From the NCBI GenBank assembly GCA_001510075.1, contig LFEN01000037.1, positions 1-63,059 on the forward strand: a stretch of 63,059 nucleotides of DNA, written 5' to 3'. Of the stretch, positions 55,756-63,059 are shown piece after piece; positions within the stretch are counted from its first letter, which is position 1; the number at the start of each line of letters is the position of its first letter. The DNA is from Alphaproteobacteria bacterium casp-alpha2. Lineage in GTDB: Bacteria > Pseudomonadota > Alphaproteobacteria > Rhodospirillales > Casp-alpha2. The notes beneath the pieces were generated by a model. It saw only the letters and a list, made by a program, of their open reading frames with translations, did not search any database and was not told where the DNA came from. Both the position numbers and the translations under genes were made by a program.

Positions 55756-56247
55756 TTAAATCTCCAGTCCCGTATTATCGAGGCCGAGCGCCACCCGGTT
55801 GGCCGCTTCGCTGGCCCAGCCCTTGGCGGCGTTTTGTTCAAGCCATTCCTCGAACATCCGTTCGCCCTGGCGGAAGGCACCTTCCGGGGCGCCCTTGTTT
55901 TCTATTTCCTGACGCCCTAGCGCCTCGTTGGCTTTTTCCAGACATGCCTTCATGTTCAGGTGCCAAGACTTCGGCGCCGGGCCCCACTGGTCATAGGTTT
56001 TCACCAATTCATCGACGACGAAGGAAAGCAGCATGGTCATGAACACGACCCGGCCCATGGGCACCACTTCCCGGCCTTTGCGCCAGGCAGAAGCCTGACC
56101 GAGCGTAATGTCGCAGAACTCGGCAATCATCCCGTCGGTAACACCGGCCAACGCCAATCCCTCGAACACCGAAAAAGGCTCGAAGGACTCCGCCGCCTGC
56201 TCGGCAGCAACTGACGATTGACTTTTGGGATCGCTCTCGGCCGCCAT
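55756..56247 (-). CDS. Conserved hypothetical protein with helix-turn-helix-like segment
   Basis: This 163-residue protein is not one I recognise. Residues about 35-65 (VTDGMIAEFCDITLGQASAWRKGREVVPMG) resemble a helix-turn-helix, with a recognition-helix-like SAWRKGRE. A hydrophobic helix (VVFMTMLLSFVVDELV) and an acidic helical C-terminus follow. It could be a small regulator or an adaptor that works with the 54998-55747 product. It lies 176 bp downstream of eipB, with a hairpin in its leader. Confidence 0.65.
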   Translation of the reverse strand: MAAESDPKSQSSVAAEQAAESFEPFSVFEGLALAGVTDGMIAEFCDITLGQASAWRKGREVVPMGRVVFMTMLLSFVVDELVKTYDQWGPAPKSWHLNMKACLEKANEALGRQEIENKGAPEGAFRQGERMFEEWLEQNAAKGWASEAANRVALGLDNTGLEI

Positions 56248-56263
56248 TACCTACCCCTAATGT

Positions 56264-56299
56264 TGTTGCCCATGGATTCCCTTGTAGCCCAGGGCAACA
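56264..56299 (-). promoter_or_regulatory. Stem-loop in the leader of the 55756-56247 gene
   Basis: TGTTGCCC and GGGCAACA are perfect 8-bp arms with a 20-nt loop, 16-52 nt upstream of the minus-strand start codon at 56247. No T-tract follows on the minus strand. It may control translation or be a transcription-factor site. Confidence 0.35.
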
Positions 56300-56423
56300 C
56301 CCCCTGAAAACACCTAATTTGTGGCTCAGGCGGTTAATAACCACTAAATATAGTACTTTTGGGATATGTGGATAGAATGGGAAATGACGCTGAAAAGGGA
56401 AAACTCGGTCTAAATTTCCCGTT

Positions 56424-57362
56424 TCAGCACTCCGGCCGCTGCAGCCGTTCGACCTCGGCCGGGACCATGCGGATTGAAAAATCGCCGTAGTCCTGGATGA
56501 TCTTCTCGGCGATCCCATCAGCCCGGTAATGGACCCCGAGTTCGAATTCCGGCGTCGGCTTGCGGCTGCGAACCGGAAAAAACGCCAGCCGAACCGGCCA
56601 CGCCGTAGAGTCGTCCAGACCCGCCGTTTTGAAAAGCGATTTCAACGTCTTGGCTTCGGCTTTTCCTGCCGCCTTTGGCCGACCGATGGTGGCCGATACC
56701 TTATAAGGATTATCGAGACTGGCGCCGTCGAACACCGTGTCGGCCCGAAAGCGGGGGCCGATCCGTCCGGCCCGGACCAGCCCCAGCAAATGGCGGGTCG
56801 GAAACATCGTCCCCTTGGGCAGGGCCACGGTTCCTGGTTTTTTGTCAGCATCCGGGGCCGCTTTCTGGTCGAAGGTCGCCGTGCCGGCACCGCCCGGCGA
56901 TTGCAGAACCGCCGAGCCCTTAAGCGCCTCGATAACTTGGCCGTTTCTTTTGTGGGTCATGCGGAAGCGGTAAGAGAGGCCGTCTTTGGCCTCCGTAGAG
57001 GCGTATGACCAAGCGATTTTAACGTCTCTGCCATCATCATACTGGAGTTTGAGGTAGATGTTGGTTTCCACCGTCCAGCCATCGCAAGCGTCGGCGAAAC
57101 GGTACAACATCGCCCCCTTGGCCCCGGCAAGGCCGCCATCCTTGGAACTGTCGAGAGACATCGTATAGAGCACCCGGTGCGGGACCAGATCAGTATCCGG
57201 GGATTCCAGTCCTGGTGTGGGTTTGGCCGCCTGGGCCTGAACGGATGACGGGGCGGCCAGAAAACCAAGGCCGGTTAGGGCAGCCAGCAAGATCCAAGAG
57301 GCGCGGACGACGTCACGCCGGACAGGGAAACCATAAGAGGCGCGGGAAACGGAAAGACGCAT
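56424..57362 (-). CDS. eipB: EipB-family (DUF1849) periplasmic cell-envelope integrity protein
   Basis: This is a 312-residue secreted protein with a signal peptide (about 1-43, ending SSVQAQA). The mature part has the DUF1849 pattern: PHRVLYTMSLDSSKDGGLAGAKG, MLYRFADACDGWTVETN, and HLLGLVRAGRIG. Two cysteines (in ADACDGW and at the very C-terminus RPEC) match the conserved disulfide of Brucella EipB, which maintains the envelope. A spiral beta-fold is expected. It is divergent from the diguanylate cyclase gene. Confidence 0.92.
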   Translation of the reverse strand: MRLSVSRASYGFPVRRDVVRASWILLAALTGLGFLAAPSSVQAQAAKPTPGLESPDTDLVPHRVLYTMSLDSSKDGGLAGAKGAMLYRFADACDGWTVETNIYLKLQYDDGRDVKIAWSYASTEAKDGLSYRFRMTHKRNGQVIEALKGSAVLQSPGGAGTATFDQKAAPDADKKPGTVALPKGTMFPTRHLLGLVRAGRIGPRFRADTVFDGASLDNPYKVSATIGRPKAAGKAEAKTLKSLFKTAGLDDSTAWPVRLAFFPVRSRKPTPEFELGVHYRADGIAEKIIQDYGDFSIRMVPAEVERLQRPEC

Positions 57363-57526
57363 AGCGTCACCTTAGGGCTTGCTGATAGCCACGAACAGCA
57401 AAAACCGGCCATTTCTTCCCGGCAAAATTGGCCCAGGGGTGGTTTTTGCCTCGCCGATGCTTTCATAAAGGGTTGATTTAATGGGCTCTATCAGTGGCAC
57501 GGCGATTGCTTACTAAAAGGTTAACG

Positions 57527-57570
57527 CTGTTGTGGGCTGTCATTTCTCAATGACGGGCTCCCCACAACAG
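57527..57570 (+). promoter_or_regulatory. Strong two-part stem-loop in the leader of the GGDEF gene
   Basis: CTGTTGTGGG pairs with CCCACAACAG (10 bp) enclosing an inner GTCATT-TCTC-AATGAC hairpin (6 bp, tetraloop). It ends 13 nt before the ribosome binding site GGAGGG of the diguanylate cyclase. No U-run follows, so it is not an intrinsic terminator. It may be a structured 5' leader (thermosensor or protein site). Confidence 0.5.
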
Positions 57571-57597
57571 AAAATACGCCAACCGGAGGGTTAGAAC

Positions 57598-58332
57598 GTG
57601 GAATTAGTGAAGAACGATGGTTTTCAAGGTGGGCGTCTGGCCCAGCCAGCCCAAATCGAAGTCAGCCTGGTCAGCAGCGTCGTCGGCCTGACCCAGGTAT
57701 TGGAAGAAACCTTGCGCGGAGAAACCTCACTGAAAAAAATCTCCAAGACCGTCGGCCGGGCCCTGGCCCAGGCCCAGGCGGCGGAACAAAAAATCGCTGA
57801 ACAGAAAAAACGCCTGGCCTTTCTAGAGCGTCTTGCCGTGACCGACGAGTTGACCGGATTGTTGAACCGGCGCGGATTTGAGCAGGAAATCCGCCGCACC
57901 ATGGAAGGCGCCAAACGCTATCAGGAAAAGGGCGTTCTCATTTTTATAGACCTCGACGCTTTCAAGCCCATCAACGACACCCATGGCCATGCCGCCGGCG
58001 ACGCGGTCCTGCGCCACTTGGGCGAGTTGCTGTTAAAAAACGTTCGCGGCACCGACTCCGTCGGTCGTCTGGGCGGTGATGAATTCGCCATTCTGCTGAC
58101 CCGCTCAACCTGGGGCGATGGTCTTAAGCGCGCCGAATTCTTCGACAAACTGGTCAATGGAACATCCATCACCTGGAACGGGGAAGTGGTCGATGTGCGC
58201 GCCAGCTTCGGGTTTCAGACCTACGGCCCGGACGACAACCTGTCGCAACTGCTGAAGACCGCAGACGAAGCCATGTACATCTCGAAGCGGGCACGGGCAG
58301 AAGAAATCCAACTGTTGCAAGCCAACGCCTGA
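57598..58332 (+). CDS. GGDEF-domain diguanylate cyclase
   Basis: This is a 244-residue protein. GTG start has GGAGGG 9 nt upstream. An N-terminal 70-residue helical region (coiled-coil-like, AQAQAAEQKIAEQKKRLAF) precedes a full GGDEF domain: TDELTGLLNRRGFEQE, IFIDLDAFKPINDTHGHAAGD and RLGGDEFAILL with the intact catalytic motif. No RxxD inhibitory site is seen at the usual position (NVRGTDS just before), so product feedback may be absent. No membrane helix. It is followed by an unknown gene after 13 bp. Confidence 0.93.
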   Translation: MELVKNDGFQGGRLAQPAQIEVSLVSSVVGLTQVLEETLRGETSLKKISKTVGRALAQAQAAEQKIAEQKKRLAFLERLAVTDELTGLLNRRGFEQEIRRTMEGAKRYQEKGVLIFIDLDAFKPINDTHGHAAGDAVLRHLGELLLKNVRGTDSVGRLGGDEFAILLTRSTWGDGLKRAEFFDKLVNGTSITWNGEVVDVRASFGFQTYGPDDNLSQLLKTADEAMYISKRARAEEIQLLQANA

Positions 58333-58345
58333 ACGGAGGAAAGCC

Positions 58346-58813
58346 ATGTTAGCCCAAGACAAATCCTTTTACGCCGATCTCTACAGCAAAACGGTCCCAG
58401 CGAAACCGCTACCATCACCGCCATCGATGGTCGCCCGGACGGAAAACTTGCCGGTGCTGGTCGAAAACCCAAGGAAAATTGAAGCGCCCAAAGCCGCCGG
58501 GCATGGCAAGCTTTCACCCCGCCAAATGGTGACTCTCAGCCTCGACCTTTACATCGCCGGCGCGCTTTCTTTCGAGGACTATGCCGAACTCGCCTTTCAG
58601 CCGGAATTACACCCGGACTTCGATGCGACCATCGGCGCGTTGACCGGCGAAAAAGCGGAACCGGACCGGCCCCGGGACTTCGTGCGTCTGTGGCAAGACA
58701 AGGCTGAATTCCAGCGCCGCCACAACAATGAACGCCAGGACCTGATTGAACAGAGCGAACGCATCGCCGATGTGCTCAGCAAGATCAAATCGCCTGCTAA
58801 CGTATTGATTTAG
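58346..58813 (+). CDS. Hypothetical protein, co-transcribed with the diguanylate cyclase
   Basis: I do not recognise this 155-residue protein. An N-terminal half of low complexity and proline content is followed by a helical C-terminal half (RQMVTLSLDLYIAGALSFEDYAELAFQPELHPD, EFQRRHNNERQDLIEQSERI). There is no signal peptide. It starts 13 bp after the GGDEF gene with GGAGG before the ATG. A role next to c-di-GMP signalling is only suggested by that linkage. Confidence 0.7.
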   Translation: MLAQDKSFYADLYSKTVPAKPLPSPPSMVARTENLPVLVENPRKIEAPKAAGHGKLSPRQMVTLSLDLYIAGALSFEDYAELAFQPELHPDFDATIGALTGEKAEPDRPRDFVRLWQDKAEFQRRHNNERQDLIEQSERIADVLSKIKSPANVLI

Positions 58814-58816
58814 CGG

Positions 58817-59833
58817 TTAGTATACCAGCGCCGCCAGTTGCTGCTGAATGAATTCAAACGTCGACGGTTGATATTTCTGCCGGGAAAGCCCGCTCACCAG
58901 CACAACCGTGCCCGCCTTCAGGGCCGGTGGGTCAACCATCGCCATCGACCATTGCCCCGGCTCTATCCGGATGGCCCAGGAATCGGCGATGCCGGCCTTG
59001 AATATGGAGCGGTGGACCTCCTTGGCATCGCGCTGGCCGAAGGGACCAACGACAACCCGATAGAGAGTGCCGCGTTTCAACTTCGCCGAAAACACCGACG
59101 GCGCAAGCGCCTGGAACTGCTGGCGAAGGTCACGGGCGTTTTTGTGCTGACGGAAACTGCCGATCACAAAATACAGCCCGACCGCCGGCTCACCAACCTT
59201 GCTATCGGCTTGCGCGGCCATCGGGGCGATTTCTTTGGCCGCCATCGCCGACGCTTGCGTCTGCCATTCATCGATCGCGAGCCGGAAGGAGAAAGCAAAT
59301 TCGTCAGGCGCAGAAACTTCCGGCGCGGGCCCTTCTATGACGCTGATTTCCAGCGGATACCCCGGCAGCCTGAAATTGTCATCCAAATCCATCGGCCAGG
59401 CTATTTCTGCAATGTCTTTTTGATGCTGTGCGGACGCCACCCCGGCGCCGGCTTTAACGTCGCCATTTTCCCCGCCGGACGCAGTTTCAAAATTAGCCAG
59501 ACTTTCGATTTCGCTTAAGGACGCGACCTCGGTGCCGCCGTCCTCGACCAGTCCATTGCGGGAATCGGAGGTGCTTTTTCCGCTTCCATTATCGACGAGG
59601 ACCGTCGTCGAATCCTTGAAGTCGCGGCAAAAATCGCCTTCCGACAGCAGGCCCCTGAGAACGGCGCAATCTTGCTGGGCAACCATGGACAAGCCATGAT
59701 CGGCGACCGATTTTTCGGTCGCGAGATAGGAAATTCCGTCCAGCGCCCATGAGGCTATCTGTATCGGCACCGGCAAGGCGCAACCACCGAGAAATAGTAT
59801 ACTGGCTCCGAGAGTTATTATTTTTTTCATCAC
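58817..59833 (-). CDS. Lipoprotein with C-terminal SPOR domain
   Basis: This is a 338-residue envelope protein with a lipobox (FLGGC, position about 17) for lipid anchoring. The middle (about 75-240) is a variable, Ser/Gly-rich linker with little structure. The last 120 residues form a SPOR domain (LYFVIGSFRQHKNARDLRQQF and LYRVVVGPFGQRDAKEVHRS), which binds denuded septal peptidoglycan. It may act in division or wall turnover. It converges with the 58346-58813 gene, and only 3 bp separate them. Confidence 0.88.
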   Translation of the reverse strand: MMKKIITLGASILFLGGCALPVPIQIASWALDGISYLATEKSVADHGLSMVAQQDCAVLRGLLSEGDFCRDFKDSTTVLVDNGSGKSTSDSRNGLVEDGGTEVASLSEIESLANFETASGGENGDVKAGAGVASAQHQKDIAEIAWPMDLDDNFRLPGYPLEISVIEGPAPEVSAPDEFAFSFRLAIDEWQTQASAMAAKEIAPMAAQADSKVGEPAVGLYFVIGSFRQHKNARDLRQQFQALAPSVFSAKLKRGTLYRVVVGPFGQRDAKEVHRSIFKAGIADSWAIRIEPGQWSMAMVDPPALKAGTVVLVSGLSRQKYQPSTFEFIQQQLAALVY

Positions 59834-59883
59834 TTCGACCCCCGGGTTATTTTAAGGTTTCAACCCTCATGTGTTTGTTTTTG

Positions 59884-59903
59884 GGGTGCTTTCTGCAGCA
59901 CCC
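59884..59903. terminator. Hairpin between aspS and the SPOR gene
   Basis: GGGTGCT and AGCACCC form a 7-bp stem with a 6-nt loop in the 182-bp gap downstream of aspS (minus strand). No convincing T-tract follows on the minus strand, so its termination role is uncertain. Confidence 0.3.
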
Positions 59904-59989
59904 AGACCGGTTTTATTGAGGAGAAATCCCAACCCTTATTCCATTACATTAGCGATTCTATAGTATTCCTACAAATTGTTATCTTAACA

Positions 59990-60005
59990 TACTGTAATTA
60001 CAGTA
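59990..60005. promoter_or_regulatory. Perfect 16-bp palindrome after aspS
   Basis: TACTGTAATTACAGTA is a perfect palindrome 11 bp beyond the aspS stop and about 157 nt upstream of the SPOR lipoprotein start. It is too short-spaced for a LexA box (N4 instead of N8 between CTGT and ACAG). It could be an operator for the SPOR gene. Confidence 0.35.
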
Positions 60006-60015
60006 AATTTTGTCG

Positions 60016-61833
60016 TTAACCTTTATCCCCGCCGGCGTCATCCCTGGTAGCCGTCTTGGGCAAATTCAGTTTCAGGTGCAATTCTTTCAAGCGTTCCGTA
60101 TCGACCAATGCGGGCGCCCCCATCAACAGATCCTGGGCCTGCTGGTTCATGGGGAAGGCAATGACCTCGCGGATATTCGGCTCGTCGGCCAGCATCATGA
60201 CAATCCTGTCGATACCCGGCGCCGAGCCACCATGCGGCGGTGCGCCATAGCGAAAGGCGTTCAGCAGGCCGCCGAATTTTTCCTCGACCACGTCCTGCCC
60301 GTACCCGGCAATTCCGAACGCCCTGATCATAATATCGGGGCGGTGATTTCTGATGGCGCCCGACGACAGTTCGATCCCGTTGCAAACGATGTCGTATTGC
60401 CAGGCAAGGATATCCAGCGGGTCTTTGTTCTCCAACGCCTCCATACCGCCTTGCGGCATGGAAAACGGATTGTGGCTGAATTCGATCTCGCCCGTATCCT
60501 CGTTCAACTCGTACATCGGATAATCGACGATCCAGCAGAATTTGAACTCGCCGGTGCTGGAAAGCTCCAGATCGGTGCCGATTTTGACCCGCGCCGAGGC
60601 CGCAAACGAGGCAACGTCTTTGGGGGCGCCACAGACAAAGAAAACCGCGTCGCCATCACCCAGGTCGAGATCGGCGCGCAATGTTTCGGTTCGTTCCGGG
60701 CCGATATTTTTGGCCACCGGGCCGGCGCCCTCGCCGTCGCGGAAAAAGACATAGCCCAACCCCGGTTGCCTTTCGCCCTGGGCCCAGCTGTTCATGCGGT
60801 CGCAAAAGGCGCGGCTGCCGCCGGTTTTGGCCGGAATGGCAGTGACCCGGACAGCGTCGTCCTTGGCAATCATGCCGGCAAAGACCTTGAAGCCCGAGTC
60901 CCGAAAAATATCGGTGACGTCGCGCATCTCGATGGGGTTGCGCAGGTCCGGCTTGTCGGTTCCGTACTTTTCCATGGAGTCTTTATAAGCGATGCGCGGG
61001 AACGGCGCTTGCGTCACCGTACGCTCGCCGGCAAATTCCTCAAACACGCCGGCCAGCACCGGCTCGATGGCGGCAAAGACGTCGTCCTGGGTTACGAAGG
61101 CCATTTCGAAATCAAGCTGGTAAAATTCGCCGGGGCTGCGGTCGGCGCGGGCGTCTTCGTCGCGAAAGCACGGCGCGATCTGGAAATACTTATCAAACCC
61201 GGCGACCATGAGCAGTTGTTTGAACTGCTGCGGCGCCTGCGGCAGGGCATAAAACTGCCCCGGATGCATCCGGCTCGGCACCAGATAATCGCGCGCGCCC
61301 TCGGGCGAACTGGCGGTCAAAATCGGCGTCTGGAATTCCATAAACCCGGCGTCGGTCATGCGCTGCCGGATCGACGTAATCACCCCGTTGCGAAGCTTGA
61401 TGTTTTTCTGCATCTGCTCGCGGCGAAGGTCCAAAAAGCGATGGCGCAGGCGGATGTCTTCGCCGTAATCCTCGCCGCCCGCCACTTGCATCGGCAACAC
61501 GTCGGCCGGGCTTTCGACGACGACCTGATCCATGGTCAGCTCGATTTCGCCGGTCGGCAGGCCCGGATTGATGGTCTCGTCGGTGCGTTTGACGACGCGC
61601 CCGGTGATCGTCAGCACGCTTTCGACCCGCACCGCCTCGATCATCGGGAACAGGGGGGAAGAAACGTCGATGACGCACTGGGTCAGGCCATAGGGGTCGC
61701 GCAGATCGACGAAGACCAGGTTGCCATGGTCGCGCTTCGAATGGACCCAGCCCGAAAGCCTGGCCTCCTTGTCTTCATTATCGAGCCTGAGCTCGCCGCA
61801 GTTGTGGGTTCTGTAGGGATGCATGTCGGTCAT
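60016..61833 (-). CDS. aspS: Aspartyl-tRNA synthetase
   Basis: This 605-residue class-IIb synthetase has the N-terminal OB-fold anticodon domain ([23 protein letters not shown]). The class-II core includes motif 2 ([22 protein letters not shown]), a GAD insert (residues about 290-420), and motif 3 [27 protein letters not shown]. The long bacterial type may charge tRNA-Asn too (non-discriminating); GatCAB genes are not in the window. M4 (61824) is an alternative start. Confidence 0.97.
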   Translation of the reverse strand: MTDMHPYRTHNCGELRLDNEDKEARLSGWVHSKRDHGNLVFVDLRDPYGLTQCVIDVSSPLFPMIEAVRVESVLTITGRVVKRTDETINPGLPTGEIELTMDQVVVESPADVLPMQVAGGEDYGEDIRLRHRFLDLRREQMQKNIKLRNGVITSIRQRMTDAGFMEFQTPILTASSPEGARDYLVPSRMHPGQFYALPQAPQQFKQLLMVAGFDKYFQIAPCFRDEDARADRSPGEFYQLDFEMAFVTQDDVFAAIEPVLAGVFEEFAGERTVTQAPFPRIAYKDSMEKYGTDKPDLRNPIEMRDVTDIFRDSGFKVFAGMIAKDDAVRVTAIPAKTGGSRAFCDRMNSWAQGERQPGLGYVFFRDGEGAGPVAKNIGPERTETLRADLDLGDGDAVFFVCGAPKDVASFAASARVKIGTDLELSSTGEFKFCWIVDYPMYELNEDTGEIEFSHNPFSMPQGGMEALENKDPLDILAWQYDIVCNGIELSSGAIRNHRPDIMIRAFGIAGYGQDVVEEKFGGLLNAFRYGAPPHGGSAPGIDRIVMMLADEPNIREVIAFPMNQQAQDLLMGAPALVDTERLKELHLKLNLPKTATRDDAGGDKG

Positions 61834-61888
61834 AGGGCCTTACTTTTTCTCGTCAATTGCGTTGGCACGTAAAGGCCCCGAAGTGGCG

Positions 61889-61910
61889 GCAATGTCAAGG
61901 CAGACATTGC
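61889..61910 (-). promoter_or_regulatory. Inverted repeat upstream of aspS
   Basis: GCAATGTC and GACATTGC are perfect 8-bp arms separated by 6 nt, 56-77 nt upstream of the aspS start. It could be an operator or part of the aspS leader RNA. Confidence 0.35.
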
Positions 61911-61965
61911 GCTTCCGGCTCCCCGGCCCGATTATGCCCGGTCATAAGGGTCTGGAATTTTCGAC

Positions 61966-62064
61966 CTGTCGTCACGATGTCGTCCACATGTCGTCAGGAT
62001 GTCGTCCTGATGTCGTCCTGATGTCGTCCGAATGTCATCATTATGTCGTCATGAAGTCATCATT
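61966..62064. repeat. Nine-unit 11-bp direct repeat array (consensus ATGTCGTCNNN)
   Basis: Nine units of exactly 11 bp follow without gaps: CTGTCGTCACG, ATGTCGTCCAC, ATGTCGTCAGG, ATGTCGTCCTG (twice), ATGTCGTCCGA, ATGTCATCATT, ATGTCGTCATG, AAGTCATCATT. The 8-bp core is conserved and the last three bases vary. The period is close to one helical turn, as in iterons or multi-site regulator arrays. It lies 130 nt upstream of aspS in the 744-bp gap. An open frame through it encodes only low-complexity sequence and is not credible. Confidence 0.85.
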
Positions 62065-62130
62065 TTAACCGCCCCAATTTCCGCCAAGCCTTTGACATGG
62101 AACGATTTTGCCCCCGAAAACCCCGCAAAA

Positions 62131-62150
62131 TGTCATCATTTGTCATCATT
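62131..62150. repeat. Second short repeat pair related to the 11-bp array
   Basis: TGTCATCATT occurs twice in tandem, the same core as units seven and nine of the array at 61966-62064, from which it is separated by 66 bp. This suggests one family of short sites spread over about 185 bp. Confidence 0.6.
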
Positions 62151-62392
62151 TTGCTATCCGGCGGCGTTGGCCGGGGAAGACAAAACGCTATGGATTCAGG
62201 GTTGGGCAGAGGGGATTCCATGATCTTAAACCTTATTATTGAGGACCAGAAGGAATAATATCATATTTTGGGGCGGGAGTCAAGGAAAGGAAACAAAAAG
62301 GGAACTATTTGTTTTATGAAATCCATAAGGGCTCGCAATATAGTATAAAATCCTGATCAGGTTTCGCGTGCGTCTTTCGAAATCAGGGAAAA

Positions 62393-62580
62393 ATGTATTT
62401 AAGCCAGCTCAATGTAGGAGGCTACAAGGGTATAGCCGACAAAAGATTTGAAGAATATAGTGAACATAACCCGGTCGAAGCATACTGGGCTGGCAAAAGC
62501 GAGAAACAAGCGGCATGAAACCTAAACCAGATACACCTTAGAAAAGCCGCTAAACTGTCCTGATAACCGGGACCACTTCA
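62393..62580 (+). pseudogene. IS3-type insertion sequence remnant, 3' end
   Basis: A 41-codon open frame (62393-62518) ends in NPVEAYWAGKSEKQAA, which resembles the C-terminus of IS3-family transposases. The following bases run AACTGTCCTGATAACCGGGA then CCACTTCA to 62580, as in the terminal inverted repeat after such genes. Nothing of the rest of the element or of the left inverted repeat is recognisable upstream, so it is a decayed fragment. The 62065-62392 stretch otherwise shows no gene. The right end coincides with the stop codon of the SemiSWEET gene on the other strand. Confidence 0.55.
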
Positions 62581-62838
62581 CTTATACCTCAACTTCAGCA
62601 CCAAAATCGTCCCCGCCAGGACAAGCGTGATGCCGTTGCCGATGAGAAGCGGCAAATCGCCGATGAGAAAGCCGTAGGCCAGCCACAGGGTAATGCCCAG
62701 ACAGAGCGTCGAAAATGTGCCGAGCGAGATGTCGCGGGTTTGGCGGGTGCGCCAGGTTTTGATGGCTTGCGGCAGGAACGCCGCCGTGGTCGTGGCGGCG
62801 GCGGCAAGGCCGATGGCGGTGCTGGGATCGAAATTCAT
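62578..62838 (-). CDS. SemiSWEET (PQ-loop) small sugar transporter
   Basis: This is an 86-residue protein with three transmembrane helices and the PQ motif in FLPQAIKTWRTRQTRDIS, the half-unit of SWEET sugar transporters. Dimers form a facilitated sugar channel. The end LVLKLRYK is followed by a TGA that belongs to the terminal repeat of the IS remnant, so the original C-terminus may have been changed by the insertion. It lies 22 bp after the stop of the partial 2OG oxygenase gene. Confidence 0.88.
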   Translation of the reverse strand: MNFDPSTAIGLAAAATTTAAFLPQAIKTWRTRQTRDISLGTFSTLCLGITLWLAYGFLIGDLPLLIGNGITLVLAGTILVLKLRYK

Positions 62839-62860
62839 TTTGCCTCTCTTGTTTGTTGGT

Positions 62861-63059
62861 TTAACGCACGTCGAAGGCGATGGCGTGGCGGGTGCCTTCG
62901 TCTTCGAAGGGACGCACGCCGTGCCAGTAATAGGACGGGAAGAAGACCGCCATGCCGGCCTGGGGCCGGACTAGCCGCTGCGCCTGATTACGCTCGGAGA
63001 CAAATTCCGTCGGTGGTTCGCCGAACTGGATGCAGCCTTTTCCCGCCGCCCATTTTTCT
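62861..63059 (-). CDS. Putative 2OG-Fe(II) oxygenase, C-terminal part (runs off the window)
   Basis: Only the last 65 or so residues are visible; the start lies beyond 63059. The frame reads GCIQFGEPPTEF ... QAGMAVFFPSYYWHGVRPF then EDEGTRHAIAFDVR and a TAA stop. FFPSYYWHGV with the later R-x-x-I-A-F-D is typical of the C-terminal half of the putative 2OG-Fe(II) oxygenase family, with the distal iron-ligand His in WHG and the 2-oxoglutarate Arg in TRHAIAF. The substrate is unknown. It probably precedes the SemiSWEET gene in one transcript. Confidence 0.7.
   Translation of the reverse strand, partial: EKWAAGKGCIQFGEPPTEFVSERNQAQRLVRPQAGMAVFFPSYYWHGVRPFEDEGTRHAIAFDVR

Noticed and set aside
57527-57570. 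c-di-GMP (GEMM) riboswitch or intrinsic terminator
   Set aside because: No GEMM core sequence or second paired element is visible, and there is no U-tract after the stem.
59990-60005. LexA/SOS box
   Set aside because: CTGT and ACAG are only 4 bp apart (E. coli type needs 8) and alphaproteobacterial LexA uses a GTTC-N7-GTTC type site.
61823-62068. 81-codon plus-strand frame through the 11-bp repeat array
   Set aside because: It begins inside aspS antisense and its C-terminal half is only the translation of the repeats; no RBS.
61966-62150. CRISPR array
   Set aside because: Units are 11 bp with no spacers of constant length, and no cas gene is present.

Overview
The window reads as chromosomal DNA of a sulfur-oxidising alphaproteobacterium, probably of the Rhodospirillales type. 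This is inferred from gene content, not from a marker-gene tree: an EipB (DUF1849) envelope protein, the HDAC-like/xseB/ispA/dxs/tlyA gene order, a COX15-type heme A synthase and, above all, a complete dsrABCMKLJOP-N sulfur-oxidation cluster. Coding density is high and no rRNA or tRNA gene is visible. Bases 1-108 at the left edge hold nothing I can assign.

Layout. 109-15718 (all minus): a PAS histidine kinase behind a CtpA-type protease, a DHH phosphoesterase, ctaA, a very large membrane-anchored coiled-coil protein that is split by an apparent frameshift near 7343-7347, a GT4 glycosyltransferase, an SDR, a double UspA protein, an APH/P-loop kinase fusion, a FieF-like metal exporter and pdxH. 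15929-19426 (plus): a glycine-zipper lipoprotein, a DnaJ-type co-chaperone, fabI and aroC. 19608-26950 (minus): a tightly packed unit running WD40-cytochrome c, HDAC-like deacetylase, xseB, ispA, dxs, tlyA and a TTC38-like TPR protein. 27105-30863 (minus): a cyanate-type ABC importer with cyanase (cynS). 31151-36418: a TetR gene divergent from an RND efflux pair.

36561-53798 is the sulfur region. It starts with an ArsR protein that has the two cysteines expected of SqrR/BigR persulfide sensors, followed by a persulfide-dioxygenase/rhodanese fusion. A minus-strand pair (a small protein and a TauD-like dioxygenase) then faces dsrA. The dsr cluster runs dsrA-dsrB-dsrC-dsrM-dsrK-dsrL-dsrJ-dsrO-dsrP, then a TrpD-like protein and a DsrN (CobB/CbiA-like) protein fused to uroporphyrinogen-III methyltransferase. 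It is followed by a single-domain rhodanese and a membrane-tailed response regulator. The cluster supports reverse-dissimilatory sulfite reductase: DsrC carries persulfidic sulfur, DsrAB with DsrL oxidises it to sulfite with NAD(P)H formation, DsrMKJOP links DsrC thiols to the quinone pool, and DsrN-SUMT makes the siroheme amide. dsrEFH, normally between dsrB and dsrC in sulfur oxidisers, is absent here. Two copies of ATTC-N8-GAAT sit on promoter-like sequences in front of dsrA and the rhodanese gene, which suggests that the local SqrR/BigR-like protein controls both ends of the cluster.

53887-63059: a metallo-beta-lactamase-fold hydrolase, two unknown genes, eipB, a diguanylate cyclase with a strongly structured leader, an unknown gene, a SPOR lipoprotein and aspS. 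The only long non-coding stretch (61834-62577) holds an array of 11-bp repeats and the 3' remnant of an IS3-type element, which abuts a SemiSWEET gene. A partial 2OG-Fe(II) oxygenase runs off the right edge.
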